NCBI GenBank assembly: GCA_022410635.1
Contig: JAJVDF010000466.1
Coordinates: 599,860-663,859, forward strand
Source of the DNA: Tretioscincus oriximinensis
Lineage: Eukaryota; Chordata; Lepidosauria; Squamata; Gymnophthalmidae
Direction of reading: 5' to 3'
DNA length: 64,000 nt
In this document: positions 22,517-35,355 of the stretch, piece after piece
How the letters are laid out: each line of letters starts with the position of its first letter
Position numbering within the stretch: position 1 is the first letter of the stretch
Position numbers and translations under genes: made by a program
Notes under the pieces: model-generated
Told to the model about the DNA's origin: nothing
What the model saw: only the letters and a program-made list of their open reading frames with translations
Databases searched by the model: none

Positions 22517-22576
22517 CTGGTTGTGAAAGAAGGATCATTGGTAAAGTCTGGCTTTTAGCAGTAGGAGACGCTGGTT
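22517..22576 (-). CDS. MCF2L: Probable cassette exon of MCF2L (linker, 60 bp)
   Basis: A 60-bp open segment has a good acceptor (CCCTTGACAG) and a GTATTC donor and is symmetric in phase 1. Read in the MCF2L frame it encodes EPASPTAKSQTLPMILLSQP without a stop. I have no mammalian counterpart in mind. Support is splice signals, symmetry and position only, so it may be lineage-specific or false. Confidence 0.5.
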
Positions 22577-24523
22577 CTGTCAAGGGAAGCAGAGAATATT
22601 AGTGTCTGGCCTTCAGGAGCTTGACCAGTTATGCTTCTGATAACTAGTGGCTTCTCAAGAAGGATCTAAGTTCCTAGCAGATCCACAAAACTATCACTCC
22701 ACCCATATTTTACAACGCTAAGTACATGGTTAATGCTATATAAATTAACAACAACAACAATAATAATGTTTTTGCTCCCATTAAGGTGGCTCATTTGTAT
22801 TTTGTATCAAAGAAATTCACTTTAAAATTTAAAGAAATAGGTTCACAATTGCTCAGAACTGGAACCACTTATGTATGTAAATGGCTTCTACAAACAAAGA
22901 ACTGCCATATGCCATCAGTATAATTTAAAGCAGACTTAAAAAAGGAAGGGTGTGCTTATTTACCTGTGTCAGAGAAGAAAAAAAGAAAACATTACCAGAG
23001 ACATCGGCCCCTGGTTTTGAAGCAAAATGAAATGGAGCATTCTCTTGAAGGCTCATGAAAATGACATTTTAGTAGTAGAGTTTTCTTCATAGGTTATCTG
23101 TGTAATACTATGACTGTGATCATGTGTTTTTGATAGAAGTGTTGGGGTGGCTTAGACTAGTCATTAAAAGCTTTGGGCACTATAGAACATAACTTGGAAA
23201 AAGGATCAAAGAGTCACAGGAAAGTTGTCCATTAAGAATACGATGTGCTCAGTAGCTTCTTGCAAAAAAATAAAGTGTTAGTATAGGTCTACTGTAGTTC
23301 AGGCACCTTAATTTTCACTTCATCTTTTGCCAATGTGGAGATACAAAGTTTTGAAAAGTCTGTCTAACAGTTCATATATACAAATGTTTGCATCGAAATA
23401 AAATTGCAGTTGCACATTTACAGACTCAAATAAATTGATCAAACCGTTTGTGTTCATTATATTACCTTGAGAAAAAGAAAAAATGCATTTGTCTTTTCCA
23501 AACTGGTTTGAAATAGTGAACTGAACTAATTATTTTCCTTCATGAATTTCCTATTTATCACCAATCATGTTAACTAACTGATGGGATGACAAGATTTACA
23601 ATGTTATTCTTATCTTCTCAAGTATTTTTGGAGACTTCTCCTATTAAGATCTCTTGCATACCCTCCCATGTCTGAATGTTAATCAATGAGACACTTAGGT
23701 ACATACTACATATACCCTACAATTTTGAAAGAAGAAAAAGAAAAAGAAGAAAACGAAAAAGAAGAATCCTGCTTTTCCTACCAGAAGGGATTCAAAGCGA
23801 TTTACAAGATTATTTGTTACTCGAAGCCTGATTTGAATATTTTTGGTTCAATATTTTTGATTATCTATTTTTGGCCATAAAAAGAAATAATTAGTAACCA
23901 GATTTATTTAGTTGCTTTCTAAATCCTGACTTTCTAATTTCCTTTAAAATATAACATAGGGAGGAATTGCAGGAGATAACATGTTAATGGGAATCGAAGA
24001 CTCCTTTATTTAACGAGTTGAACTGCTTTTTTCTGCATTCTGTATAATTCTGGATGCACCCCAACATTTATAAAAGGTCTGGAGATTGCATGTAACAAAA
24101 ATCTAGAAGCAAATTATAGTCAAGCTCTGTAAGACACATTGTTTTGATTTTTGAGATCCATAAAACTTTGTAATGAAAAATATGTATATTTGAAAGAGTA
24201 TGTGATTTCAAAGAGTAATCTGTAAGAACAAGAGAATTGGACAACATGAAAGCAAACTAAAAATAAATAAATAACATTTTACCAAATTTACTTTTTTTGA
24301 TTTCAAAGTATTAGTAAGATTGCCATATCTTTTTAAACAGATGTTGTATGGGACTTACCAGCAACACAAGTTGATATTTACTAGAGTTCTTCCATTTCAC
24401 CACACTAAACCAGGGAGCATCAAGATATGTATAACTATGGTCTTTGATTACAGAAGATGGAAACTCTTGTTGTCATAGAACAAGCTAATAAATTGATGTC
24501 TATGGTCAAAAAAGTGTACTTAC

Positions 24524-24639
24524 CTTTGCCCCTTTCAGGATATTTGGATGCTATTGATGTTACGCAACCATCAGTAGCCACAAGGCCAGCATTTCTTTCT
24601 TCTTGCTTTTTAGTAATTCTTCCATAACTTCGTGAAGGA
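24524..24639 (-). CDS. MCF2L: MCF2L exon, PH-SH3 linker
   Basis: The 116-bp exon encodes SPSRSYGRITKKQEERNAG and SIASKYPERGK. It aligns with human SPSRGNSRNIKKLEER and KPPEKGK. It ends in phase 1, so it can join either the next linker exons or the exon at 16131-16243. The donor is GTAAGT. Confidence 0.9.
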
Positions 24640-25824
24640 CTAGATACAAAAGAAATTCAAGGGTGACCAGATAACAATTTCAGGCGAACAAGAAGGAGCT
24701 GAACACAAAAGCTACACTTTTAAGGGTCATTGTTACTGTAACTGACTTTTGACTGACTTGATGGGCACATCTATGAAGTTTTCTTGGCCAACATATAAAA
24801 TTGTTTTCTCATTGCCTACTTCTAGGGTCAGGCTAAGACTGTCCACCTCCACTTTCACTTCTCAAAGGGAAAAGTTATTTCTGCAGTAAGAAGTGTTCTG
24901 TTTTTCTTGCAAAGTTCTTGCCTGGGTCAAAGATGAAGTGAAGATGGTGTATAACATAACGATCTTAAAAGATTCACAGCTTTTGCTCATAAAATAAAAT
25001 TAATTATGAGCTCTAAAATGTTGAGAACAATTTTTTGGGGGGGTTACATATTTTGAAATTGTTCCTCCATTCTGAGTGTTGCTTGGGGGGAAGGGGAAAT
25101 GGGAAGGGGGGAAAGCAAAAGTACTTCCACTGACATTTTTAATGACAGAAGTTTTGAGCAGTATTGCTGCTCCCTCTCTGAACTAAAAACAAGCTCAGAA
25201 AGTGATTGGGCAGTTGCCTGGGCCCTTCTGCATCTTTTGTCTATCTTGCTAATGGGACAACATGGGATGGGCATTTCACAGCTTCTTAGGAGCTATATGA
25301 TTTGCAATTCTATNATATGTAATTGTATGATTTATAAAAGTTGCATTGAATTCTTTACGTTCATTATAAACCACAATGTGGCAATTTTTCATTGGAAAGG
25401 CAGTATATGAATAAAAATGGAATTGAATAAATGGAGTAAAGCTTCTATTATGGAAGGGCATATTTGCAGCCCTCCTACACCTTCTATGCAACTTTTAAAT
25501 CACAATTAGGTGGAAGGATGGTAGAGAGGTTAGAACTGCATTGTATTGTATTGAGTCAGGAGCTTAAAATTATTCTAGAGATAGTAAAAGTAATTAAGTA
25601 TACAGGACTATTGTGCAGCAGGAATTCTAGATTTCAGAAAAATCAGAATGAAAGTTGAAACCATGAATACTAATTATTTGTAAAACTGCATTCATTACAA
25701 TAAGTCTGTAATAGAAATGAAGACTTTTCAAAACAATAATGTATAACTGAAATTGAAACCAAACTAAATAATTTGGAAAAAGTAAAGTATTTTATGATGG
25801 TACTCATGAAGAGTAGAAACTCAC

Positions 25825-25891
25825 CTTGTATTAGCTGAAGCTGGCAGAGGTAGGCTGTGTGTGTGTTCTAGAACTCTGTGCTGGCTGGCTT
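25825..25891 (-). CDS. MCF2L: MCF2L exon, PH-SH3 linker
   Basis: The 67-bp exon (phase 1-0 with a split last codon) encodes ASQHRVLEHTHSLPLPAS, like human ASQHRALEQSQSLPLPAP. The donor is GTGAGT. Confidence 0.94.
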
Positions 25892-26902
25892 CTGCAGAGA
25901 AGACAAAATATCTATAGTATGAACTCTTGCTTTAATTTCTGGAATTTCTCTTCCAAAAATTACTGTTTATGTGGGCCTTTCTGCTATTACCTGTATAAGA
26001 GATTTAGGGTTTTTTCAAACTACACGTTGAAATCGAATAGAAAGCTCACTGCAACTGCATACTTCATGTGCACCAACAAAAATATAATCCAGATAAGGAG
26101 GTTTTAGATCTAGATTACTCATGGACGTGGTTACACAGATTTATACTAAAATGGGTTAGTTAGGTGCCAAAGCTGAGAGTCATATATGATTCGTAAAGTA
26201 ATTGCAGCCTTATTATTTCATCTTTCTAATCTGGCTATGCTATTTTAAGTAGCACAGGTCTTTTATAAAAGGTTAAAATTGTGGAAAAAAACTGCTAAAA
26301 CATACGTTGAGGAAAGCATGCATTGACGATTGGATGCAACTGTGTAGAAAGCATATGTAGAAAAATTAACTGCTCATTTCAAAATATTAAGCTTTTGGAG
26401 TGAAAGATGAGATGTACGTTTGCTAAATAAAGCACAAGGCAGGGTCAATTTTCATAGGGATTTGCATAAAATTGCTGTACAGAGCATACCTCATCCATCT
26501 TTGGCTTTATTTATTCTAACTCCAGGTACCTTACACTTTGACCTATCTCCACCAATCATGATAGACATCAGACATCAAAGGCTGAGTGACATTTGAACTC
26601 AGCACAAGATTCTGATATTGTAAACCACCATCTTTGGCCAAACTTCATGCAAAGAGTGTTTCTGAGAGCAGCCCAATTTCCTTCCACTCTCTTTTAAGGA
26701 AAAAAATTGGATGGATTGCAAATCAGAGATAAACAAGGTGGGCGACAGGTTATCAACTGGATCCCTAACTACACCTCTTTTAGACACTATTAAGAGATAC
26801 TACAGAAAATATTTCTGATAGTGACAAAGTAACNAAACAACAGTCTTCAAACTGGAAAGATTTTTCTATTAATAAAGTTATTGAAGAAGGAAAAAGACTT
26901 AC

Positions 26903-26981
26903 GTCTGCAGGCCTGCAGCTGACTCGTCAATACTTTTCTAATTTCATTTACCCAAGTGGCCTTTATTTCAGGAGTTGGAGC
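26903..26981 (-). CDS. MCF2L: MCF2L exon, PH domain C-terminal helix
   Basis: The 79-bp exon (phase 0-1) encodes APTPEIKATWVNEIRKVL then TSQLQACR. The Trp in the helix is the invariant PH-domain tryptophan. The donor is GTAAGT. Confidence 0.97.
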
Positions 26982-27097
26982 CTATTTTAAAAAATAGCCA
27001 AATGTTCAGTCATCTGTAGTCTGCACATAAAGTTATCTAAGTGAAAAACACAAAACTCCATAAAATAACCATCCTGATTAAAAGGAAATGACCCTCT

Positions 27098-27262
27098 TCT
27101 GGAGGGTCTACCTTATTCTGGAATATAGCTTGGAACAACCATTTGTCATCAATGTCAGAGTAGAGTGTGACATGCCCTATTCTGCCATAGTTTCTATTAG
27201 TATGTGAATGGTAGGCCCAGCACATGGAAGATAGGAGCCTTTTCTGTCAGCCTGGAAAGAGG
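27098..27262. mobile_element. CCTTATTCTGG-family MITE, diverged
   Basis: CTACCTTATTCTGGAATATAG, then a TAGTATGTGAATGG centre as in the 18676 copy. The right end is eroded. Confidence 0.55.
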
Positions 27263-27734
27263 CCATCCACACTTAGATGATTTATTCTCAGATAGGTCCT
27301 ACAAATAAAAATGTTGATGAATCAAAATGCTCCTCCGTTACACTAGGTGTACGTTCTTTTTTGCACCATTCTCAGCTCGCCTGGTTGTTCCTGGAATGCC
27401 AGATCTTTTGTGAGAGTCAGGCCTCACAAAATCCGATTATAACAAAAGAGGTTTTTACTGCCTCTATAAAGCTTCTTCATCTGTGATTGCAAAGTATATA
27501 ATTAATTCCAATTTGTATTTACAATCACATAATATCTATGTGTAGAGTTGTATGTGTAGAGTAGTACGACTAATGAGATGTCTTGACAAATTCTACTAGC
27601 CTCTGCCCTATTTCGCTTTGTTCTCCAAGGACAAATTTGCCTGTTATTAAAGTTATCTTTTGATTCCCACTTAAGCATACCAGTCCTCTGTAATGAAAGT
27701 GACAATTTCTTTGGGGTAATTTTTAAGAGTTTAC

Positions 27735-27827
27735 CTGTATTATGTAAACTTCTTCTCTTGCATTATACCAGATTTCAAATTTTTTTGCATCACCTTTAAC
27801 ATTCTCTGTTATTCCAACAGCAGCCAT
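27735..27827 (-). CDS. MCF2L: MCF2L exon, PH domain
   Basis: The 93-bp phase 0-0 exon encodes MAAVGITENVKGDAKKFEIW then YNAREEVYIIQ, almost identical to mammalian MCF2L. The acceptor is TTTTCCAG. Confidence 0.98.
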
Positions 27828-27957
27828 CTGGAAAACAAAACATGAACCATTTATCATTAGATCCACATTTTTAAAAGCTGGACATGAAACTGAACTTTGC
27901 TCATCTTCTGGAGACCATACAGTATCCTTAATATTGTATTAACTATCTTNGTTCTCA

Positions 27958-28061
27958 AGGCCCACTGAGCCTTATTCTGTGTTTTATCTTGGTGCACTNN
28001 CATGTAGATGGCAGACTTTTATTCTGAGATATATGCCATAACGAGGCTCAGTGTGGACAGG
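27958..28061. mobile_element. CCTTATTCTGG-family MITE with gap
   Basis: CCCACTGAGCCTTATTCTGT at the left, ATGTAGATGGCAGAC in the middle, GGCTCAGTGTGGACAGG at the right. An NN gap lies in the centre, so true length is unknown. Confidence 0.75.
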
Positions 28062-28695
28062 ACATAAATAATTAAGTTAACAAAGCATTTGAGATCACAG
28101 AAGTTCAGGCAAAATGAAAACAATCAAGAAAGGAAAATGAAAAGCATCAATGGCACTAGATGGTGCTAACAGCAGGTCTCACCATATTTACAATCTNAAT
28201 TGACTCAATCAACTTAACTGATTCAGATCATGTATATCTAAACTGATTTGAATTGCAGAGTTGTCTCAGGCCTTATTTTTGGCAATGCCTGATTTTAGTA
28301 CCAGCAAGACACTTTCTTTTCTCTGTCTTGTTTAGTTTCCTCTGTATGAAAACAAACAAAAATACTGAATTGGAAAATTATTTTGGGGTTATTTTGAGTT
28401 ATGTAATTGATCAATGTGATTTTAAACATACAAGGATTTCTGTAGGTTTTTTTCATTGGATTCTGACCCAATTTTCAATGCTTTAATAACAATACAAAAT
28501 GCAATGAGTACTTATTGATATGAGGACTATATCATTTAAAAAAACAAGAAGTGTGAAGTTTCTGTACGCCAAACTCCAGATGACGTAGTTCAATGAAACT
28601 TCTGCCAGCGAAGAGGACTATAGTATAAAATATTGATTCAGACAGAGCATAATTACTTTTGCCCTAGAATTCATTGGAATGTTAAGATCTCTTAC

Positions 28696-28917
28696 GTTTA
28701 AGGAATGTTTATAGCTGTACGAAGGTGCTTTTTCATATCCTTCCCCATTTTCTTCTCTCTTTTTGCAGAATAAGATTGCCTTCTCGTGCAGGAACAGGTG
28801 CCTCTGCATTGGCTTGAACCGCGCCAAGTCCTTCACTTTAGAATGACCCTTTTTGTGATCGATCCAAACACTGAATGATCCTTGCATTAGAAGCTTCCCC
28901 AGTTCATTCAAGTTTCC
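28696..28917 (-). CDS. MCF2L: MCF2L exon, PH domain N-terminal half
   Basis: The 222-bp phase 0-0 exon encodes LGKLLMQGSFSVWIDHKKGH, KVKDLARFKPMQRHLFLHEK and FCKKREENGEGYEKAPSYSY. The PH domain binds phosphoinositides and contacts the bound GTPase in DBS. Confidence 0.98.
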
Positions 28918-30898
28918 CTTAAAATAAAAACAGAATAATAAGCAGCCGTGCTCTTTATCTTGAGCTTGGTCTGTAAGAAATCCTGGCTTGAAGGATCTAT
29001 ACTAGTATAGACCTTAGTATAGATAATATCCCAATATCTTTCTCTAGCCCTTCGTTTAATTCTACCACATTTAGTTTATCTCCTGGTCTAAGCCTCCACC
29101 TGTGCCTAATAATGTTCAGAAAACAGGATCACTTTCTTGTTGGCATAAAAGAAGAAAGAAGGGNGGNAAAAGGGAGCAAAAACTGGGTGGCTTTGCAATA
29201 GACGCACTTAATTCCCCCATAATCCACGGGGGTGGCGGGTGTGCTTTCGTGATGCATCGTTCACAAAGTCACACATTGCCAGAATGGAGTTCTCCCTCAA
29301 AAGCAACACAGGTTCAGTTTTTCCCAATTCAGGTGAATCGTGCTCTGGCTACAGTTTGCCCCTAATGGTAGTGCCTACGTACAAATACTGCCGGACACCA
29401 CTGGTATGCTTCCATTTTGTTCTAATCTCTGAGGAGGTAACAGCATTTTTTAAAGGTGGAATTTTTTTTTTGTACATTCTATAATTATGGATTTGCACAA
29501 AACTCAGGCACATTTTTTTAAAAAAAAGCGGAGCAGTGTGCGGGAAGAGGACACTCCAAAATCAGATTACCCAATCAACGAAGCTGTTAACTTGCAAGCC
29601 AATGCAAATCTTGTGTGGAGCTATGAAATGGAAGAAAATCGTAGAAGGAATTAAATTAACTTTGCAGTTCTCAAAACCACTCCTTTCATNCCTGTGAGAA
29701 TGCAGCCATAGAGTAAGATACTGTATTTACAGTACTTAGAGGAGGAGGTCTATTCCCCCACATGCTGCTCAGCTACAGTTTCTATTACTTCCACTACTGA
29801 CTGTATCAGTTTGGACTCATAGTTGTGACACTTCCTTCAGATATGTTGCCTGTCTAAGTGAGACAGCTAAGTTTAAATTACAATAATTTTTTGGGTGAAC
29901 TCACATGCTGGAGAATGTGGAGCAATGCCACTAGGAACAGATTTATTTATTCTGAGTTGGCTTAGAAAGCTGTCACCCCCATCCCACAAAATGCATCAAG
30001 AAATTAATAACGGAATGAAAATCTGTATAGTAATTTTTATTCACATTTTATATAAGCCACACTGAAGTGAGTCACCAGAAAATAAAATAGAAGCTTCTGT
30101 CTCTTTTTTATGTAGTTCTGCTAGCATTCTTGTTACACAAGACTTTTTGTATGAAGGTGCAATAAAAATTTAAGCCTGCCCAATCTGGAGACTCAAACCA
30201 TATAAAGCTTTTAGCCCCCAAATCAGTCATTTATGCAGGCTCATAGTAGCTGACATGAACATATTGGAGCATCATCCAACCCATTCTTGATCACCCAGCC
30301 TGCCTTGTCCTCTCAGCACAATTTTGACACCTTGATCATGTTGGGACCCTCTCTGCATGGTATACTAATTTTAAAGCAGTGTATCAATTTTGATGATGTA
30401 TGCCATTACCTTGGGGGGCGGTGGGCACTAAACAGGGGAAACCCTAGATTCCCCCACTTTGGGGCACCACCAGGCCTTGTTATGGTTTTGTACTTATGCT
30501 TGCATCATCAATGTGCACAGCACTTCATAAGTACAAAGGGAGACTTGTTCTTCTCTTTCAAGAAGTCTGCAGAACAAACAATGGTACATAGGAAACAAAG
30601 CAAGCAAACAGGAGCATGATGTGCAAATCATTCCAGAGGAAATATATAGTTAGTCTCAAAGTGCTGCTAGCTCCTTTGCAGGAAATATATAGTTATTCCA
30701 GCTATGTGTATTTAAGNCTTAATTTTCATTACATTTCACAGAATTGTTTGACCCATAATTATTGTGTAAGACAACACTTGCTATCCCTTTTAAACAGTTA
30801 ATCTATTTGTTTTTTCAAGTAAAAAAGGGGGAAGTATTTGCATTTTCCTGTATTTCGTATTGCTGTAAATTATGAAATAATAAAATTTTGTCACTTAC
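28918..30898. other. MCF2L intron between DH and PH exons
   Basis: About 2 kb without an exon. A conspicuous GTGAGAATGCAGCC word near 29700 resembles one end of an inverted-repeat element whose other end I could not place. A Penelope-tail scrap lies at about 30645-30690 on the plus strand. Confidence 0.6.
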
Positions 30899-31024
30899 AT
30901 CATAGCCAGTAATTGCAATCTGATGCATGGAATCATTAACTGCTTTAAGAATACCCAGTATTGAAGTTAATGCTTCTTGGAGATCTTCAGCACCTTCACA
31001 GTTTTTACTGTACTTCAACATTTC
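30899..31024 (-). CDS. MCF2L: MCF2L exon, DH domain end
   Basis: The 126-bp phase 0-0 exon encodes EMLKYSKNCEGAEDLQEAL and LKAVNDSMHQIAITGYD, the last DH helix leading into the PH domain. The donor is GTAAGT. Confidence 0.98.
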
Positions 31025-31504
31025 CTGCAGAAGAATTGCACAGAAAATGGAAAATAATTATACAATAACAACCAACAAACTCATAATGATAAATTCATAA
31101 AACAAAGGGACACTGGTATGTTATAAATTATTTCAAAGCAATACGAAATGGANAGCTCACAATAGTATGACAGATGTTAGAAGGTTTGTTTCAGGTATTA
31201 ACTTTCCTCTGCTTTTCTTATGTAACTTTGATTACATTGTGTGGCTCACATATGGTTTATAGAACTGGTAGAAACACAGGTCACTTTAGACAAACTTAAT
31301 TGCAACAATTTCTGGCCTGTACTGGAACTTGGGTCCATTTTTTAAGACATGGACAAATGTTATTTATTTTTAAAAAATGTTTTCAATAAATATTATTTAT
31401 TTTGCATTGATTTCTGACTTTTCCCTTGGGAACATNTGCCATTGAAATGGAATCTGTCTCCAAGCAGTTTTTATAAGCCAACCTATTAGATCCTGCAAGA
31501 ACAA

Positions 31505-31740
31505 CTAGAAGAAGAAGTTGGTTTTTATACCTCACTTTTCTCAACCCAAACAGTCTCAAAGCATCCTACATAACCTACTGTTCTCCTTTTCAGAACAGAT
31601 ACCTTGTGAGGTAGATAGAGGTGAGAGAACTCCAAAGCACTGTGACTAGTCCAAGGTCTCCCAACTGAGAGGAGTGCAGAATTGAACTGGGAGACTTCCA
31701 GATAAGATCTGACACTCTAACCACAAGACAAGACTGGCTC
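31505..31740 (-). repeat. tRNA-derived SINE, minus orientation
   Basis: Reads on the minus strand GCCAGTCTTGTCTTGTGG-like head, TGGAAGTCTCCCAGTTCAAT B-box, CTCTCACCTCTATCTACCTC, and a tail ending AACCAACTTCTTCTTC. Same family as 19924-20140. Confidence 0.85.
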
Positions 31741-31967
31741 TCATATTTCCCCCAGAATATTCAGTATATTCCGCATTTGCCCCTGCTCTCAAGTTTGCAT
31801 TCTAAATCTCAGTTAAATGTTGAGCAAATTAGTAGTCTGCTCTGGTGTCACTAAGAGGACAAAAGCTCCCTGAAACAAGGAGCAACTACAAAACTTCTTC
31901 TGCTCAGACTAGTTTTTCTTTATATTAGAGCTGCTGGACAAGAAAGTATGGCATACGTCTTCTCAGT

Positions 31968-32258
31968 GTCAACTAGAAGAAGAAGAACTGGGTTCTTATA
32001 CCCCACTTTTCTCACCTTTCAAAGGGACTCAAAGCGGCTTACAAGGGTATTTTGCCCGAAGACTTCCCCACCAAACGGTGGTGGTTCCCATGTATCTACT
32101 TGCAGTCAGTTGCAATTTCTTGCAATTCTTGTTTTCGAATAGCTGGGATGACTAGAGCTACATGCTAGAAGGTGCTCACCCCTCCTAACATCCGACACAG
32201 GGCTTCGAAACTCGATCTCTCAGATAAGAGATGGTTTCCTAAGTGACTGAGCCATTTG
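31968..32258 (-). repeat. SINE, GCTCAGTCG head type (copy)
   Basis: Inverted and longer family whose minus strand has TGGCTCAGTCACTTAGGAAA, a B-box GAGTTTCGAAGCCC and the tail GTAAGCCGCTTTGAGTCCC, then AAGAACCCAGTTCTTCTTC. Partner of 46792-47088. Confidence 0.85.
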
Positions 32259-32463
32259 CTGAGTGTAAAGGGAATACTTTTTTAAAAAATTATCATTTGT
32301 GTGCTTTCTTTCTCATGGCAAATATTTCGTGGCTACAAAATACCTGAGAATTTTACATGTGCCTATGGATCCAAATATGTAATGGCTGTATACTACACCG
32401 GGACTTTGAATGCAATAAATTTTCATTGAACACCTGCTTTCACTACTCATAGTTTGAATGATC

Positions 32464-32700
32464 AGCCAGTTTGGTGTAGTGGTTAGAGTGCTGGACTCGT
32501 AGCTGGGAGTCTCCTGGTTCGATTCCCCACTCGTCCATGAAAGCCAGCTGGGTGACCTTGGGCCAGTCACAGTTCTTGAGAACTATCTCAGCCCCACCCT
32601 CTCCACAGGGTGTCTGTTGTGGAGAAAGCAACAAAAGCTATGGTTGGCCGCCCCGAGACCTTCGGGAATAGGGTGGGATATAAGTACAAGTAAATAAATA
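32464..32700 (+). repeat. tRNA-derived SINE with L2-like tail, near full length
   Basis: Head AGCCAGTTTGGTGTAGTGGT with the A box, GGTTCGATTCCCC B box, TGGGTGACCTTGGGCCAGTC body, and the 3' end CCGAGACCTTCGGGAATAGG followed by AAATAAATA. Best copy of the family in the window. Confidence 0.92.
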
Positions 32701-33089
32701 GTTGTTAGAATGTTTATTATACAAAATCTAGACTGCTGGGTATAAAATAACAATTGCAAAACAATCAAATCCCAAAATTAATAATGTTTATATTTTATAT
32801 ATATTTACTTCCTCCTCTGGGATAGATTGGATTAAATGTAAAAAATCTTAAACACCATGAATGGATCACCTCATTTTTTTTAAAGATTCAGTTTCCAATC
32901 TGTAATGGGAAATAATAGATAAGGATCTATTTCAGTGAGTTCCTGCTTAAGATAAATCCAACATATCACATATCATTCAAAATGTTTTATTTCACAAGTA
33001 TCATTGGATAAATAAATACTTGGCCTAAATCCAATATAAAAAGAATTAAGTTTTGGTAACTAAATGTAGCTAAAGTACATTGTCCTTAC

Positions 33090-33182
33090 CTTTAGGAGTA
33101 ACTGATATTTGGTAATCCTTTGAACAGGTTTCAGAAGATAGGAATCTAAGCTCAGTTTGTGGTCAAGTTTTTTTTGACACTC
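33090..33182 (-). CDS. MCF2L: MCF2L exon, DH domain CR3
   Basis: The 93-bp phase 0-0 exon encodes LDHKLSLDSYLLKPVQRITK then YQLLLK. LLKPVQRITKY is the diagnostic CR3 helix of RhoGEF domains and part of the GTPase-binding face. Confidence 0.98.
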
Positions 33183-33745
33183 CTGTAAAAAAACCCAAGT
33201 AAATTAGTTACTTGGCCAGATTCAACATTTTATGTTTATTATACAAGGCCTTAAATAACATGAGATCAGAGTTTTTGACAGATTACCTTTCCTACTACAG
33301 ATCTGGAAATTCACTGGATTCATCTAGAGAGTTTGTTACACATGGTTCAAGTTTATGAGTGTCACATTGTAATTATTAAGAGTGGGCCTTCTCTGTGATG
33401 TGAATTTTTACATTCATAGGATGCTTCCGTCATCAACTTTCTGCAAACATTTTTCTTCACTCAAGCTTTTCCAATGAATTGTTCTTTCCCACTCATTATT
33501 CTTAAAGTAATTCCATGGTATGATATTTTTAATTACTTTAAGTAAGTGGTAAGATAGTGTGGCATTGGCTCTGTTGTTTCCTGTTTTGTATTATGTTGTG
33601 TCAGATCCAGAATTTTAAGACAGGAAATGACAGGCAAATATTTTAAAGAAATTTAACTGAAAAAAACTCTTCCATGAAGTGCATTAAAATTTTAACTACC
33701 AGCAACTATTCATTTTTATTAAAAAATATTATTAAAAAAGAATAC

Positions 33746-33838
33746 CTGAAAGAAAGCAGAATCTGAGAACTGCCTCCACAGACTTTCAGAACGAGGTTTA
33801 TTTTGACAGTATTTTTCATAAATCTGGAAATCTTCCAT
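33746..33838 (-). CDS. MCF2L: MCF2L exon, DH domain
   Basis: The 93-bp phase 0-0 exon encodes MEDFQIYEKYCQNKPRSESL then WRQFSDSAFFQ. The last part reads DSAFFQ where human MCF2L has DCPFFQ. Confidence 0.97.
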
Positions 33839-34178
33839 CTGAATACAAGAGAAAAGAATGGGGGGAGATGGAATCTGATGCCACCTTGGACTGAAGCAGA
33901 TCTTGAATATCCTGCATTTTGTTTCTGACTAGCTTTCCATTAATATGTTTTCATACAATCACTAGTTTTACAGATTTATGCCTTTTTTCATGCATACGGA
34001 CAATGTGTCTGTGTATGCAATATGTATTTATGTAGACTTATCAATGTATACTATATTTATATACATTTGGGAAAAGAAATCATGAGTTAATGACTGAATT
34101 ATTATCAAATCATATGATAAGTAATTTGTCAACAAATAGTAGAGTAGAAAGACCAGATTTTATTTTTGAACTACTTAC

Positions 34179-34248
34179 TCTTTCAAGGAAACATCTCCCT
34201 ACAAGTTCTGGATACTCTGTGTAATTTTCCAATTCTCTCAAGAATATT
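34179..34248 (-). CDS. MCF2L: MCF2L exon, DH domain
   Basis: The 70-bp exon (phase 2-0) encodes IFLRELENYTEYPELVGRCF then LER. The acceptor is CCCTCTAG and the donor GTAAGT. Confidence 0.95.
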
Positions 34249-35239
34249 CTAGAGGGAGAAAAACTTGTATTTTAAAACACACACATGTACAATTTTTATC
34301 TTTTGAACTCTACTATTTAATATAGATTTTTAAAATGAAAGTGATTGGAAGCCTTCTCAGCAGCTGTTGTGTTGTTTTAATAGAAACGAAGGTAATTTTT
34401 TATATTGGTCAAATGCATGGTTGACCTATGAACTACAAGGTCCTAAATCTAGCAGAATGGAGGATTTCAAAGCTTAAAATACTCAAATCTACATAATCTC
34501 CCTGAATCTTTTGCCCTCCTTTTCTTTCCTTTCTTGCTTTTTGCTCCTGTCTGCACTAACTATTTCACAAGTTATATATAGAGGTTTGTATTTCTGCACC
34601 ATGACCACAGAATGACAGTTCTGCTAATTACTGTGGAATAGCAGAGGCCATGCTGAACAGCAGGATAGCAGGTTAATTGTTAAATTAGGCTGTGGAGCAG
34701 AATACACGGCNCAACTGCCACTGTATTCTGCTCCTTAAATGGATCCTTTAAAAGTAGCCCTTCTTAGACTATTAACAGTATACTGACCCATGAAGAGCAT
34801 GCAACAGTACACCTTATGGATTGTATACCAACTCAACTTTGGTTGTGCATCTGGAAGTGGCAATGGACATGTGAGGAATGTGGGCTGGAAAAGTGCAGTG
34901 TAGTCCTCATAGTGATAAATCCTGATTCCAATTTCCAGATGCTAATGATGAGTAATGAAACCAGATTCCAATTTCCAGATCTCAAAGATATTCACATCAT
35001 ATGTGTATGTTTAATGTAGGATGTAGCAGTAGTTTAGTGATAAAGTTGTTTGACAAGCAGTCAGTTAGTTGCTTGTTCAATCTCAAGTCTTTCCTCAGAA
35101 GTAGGAAGTAATACTCAGCCATACTATCAACTGGGAGTTGGCCATGATGCGATGNTACTCAACAATGAGAATGCAACAAAAATAATTTTCCTGTTTCTTA
35201 TGTTGCTAGAATTCGTGTGCATGCACCAAAAATCTTAAC

Positions 35240-35355
35240 CTGTTATGAAAGTGATAAATTTCTTCCATATTTCCAAACAAAACATCTTTCTTATTTTGTA
35301 GCCCTGGTGAAATGAGATGTGCCATGAATGGGTTTTCCATTTCTGCAGCATAGCC
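35240..35355 (-). CDS. MCF2L: MCF2L exon, DH domain
   Basis: The 116-bp exon (phase 0-2) encodes GYAAEMENPFMAHLI and KKDVLFGNMEEIYHFHN. LFGN-x-x-EIY is a strong DH motif, and GYAAEM separates MCF2L from MCF2 (GYRAEM). Confidence 0.97.
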
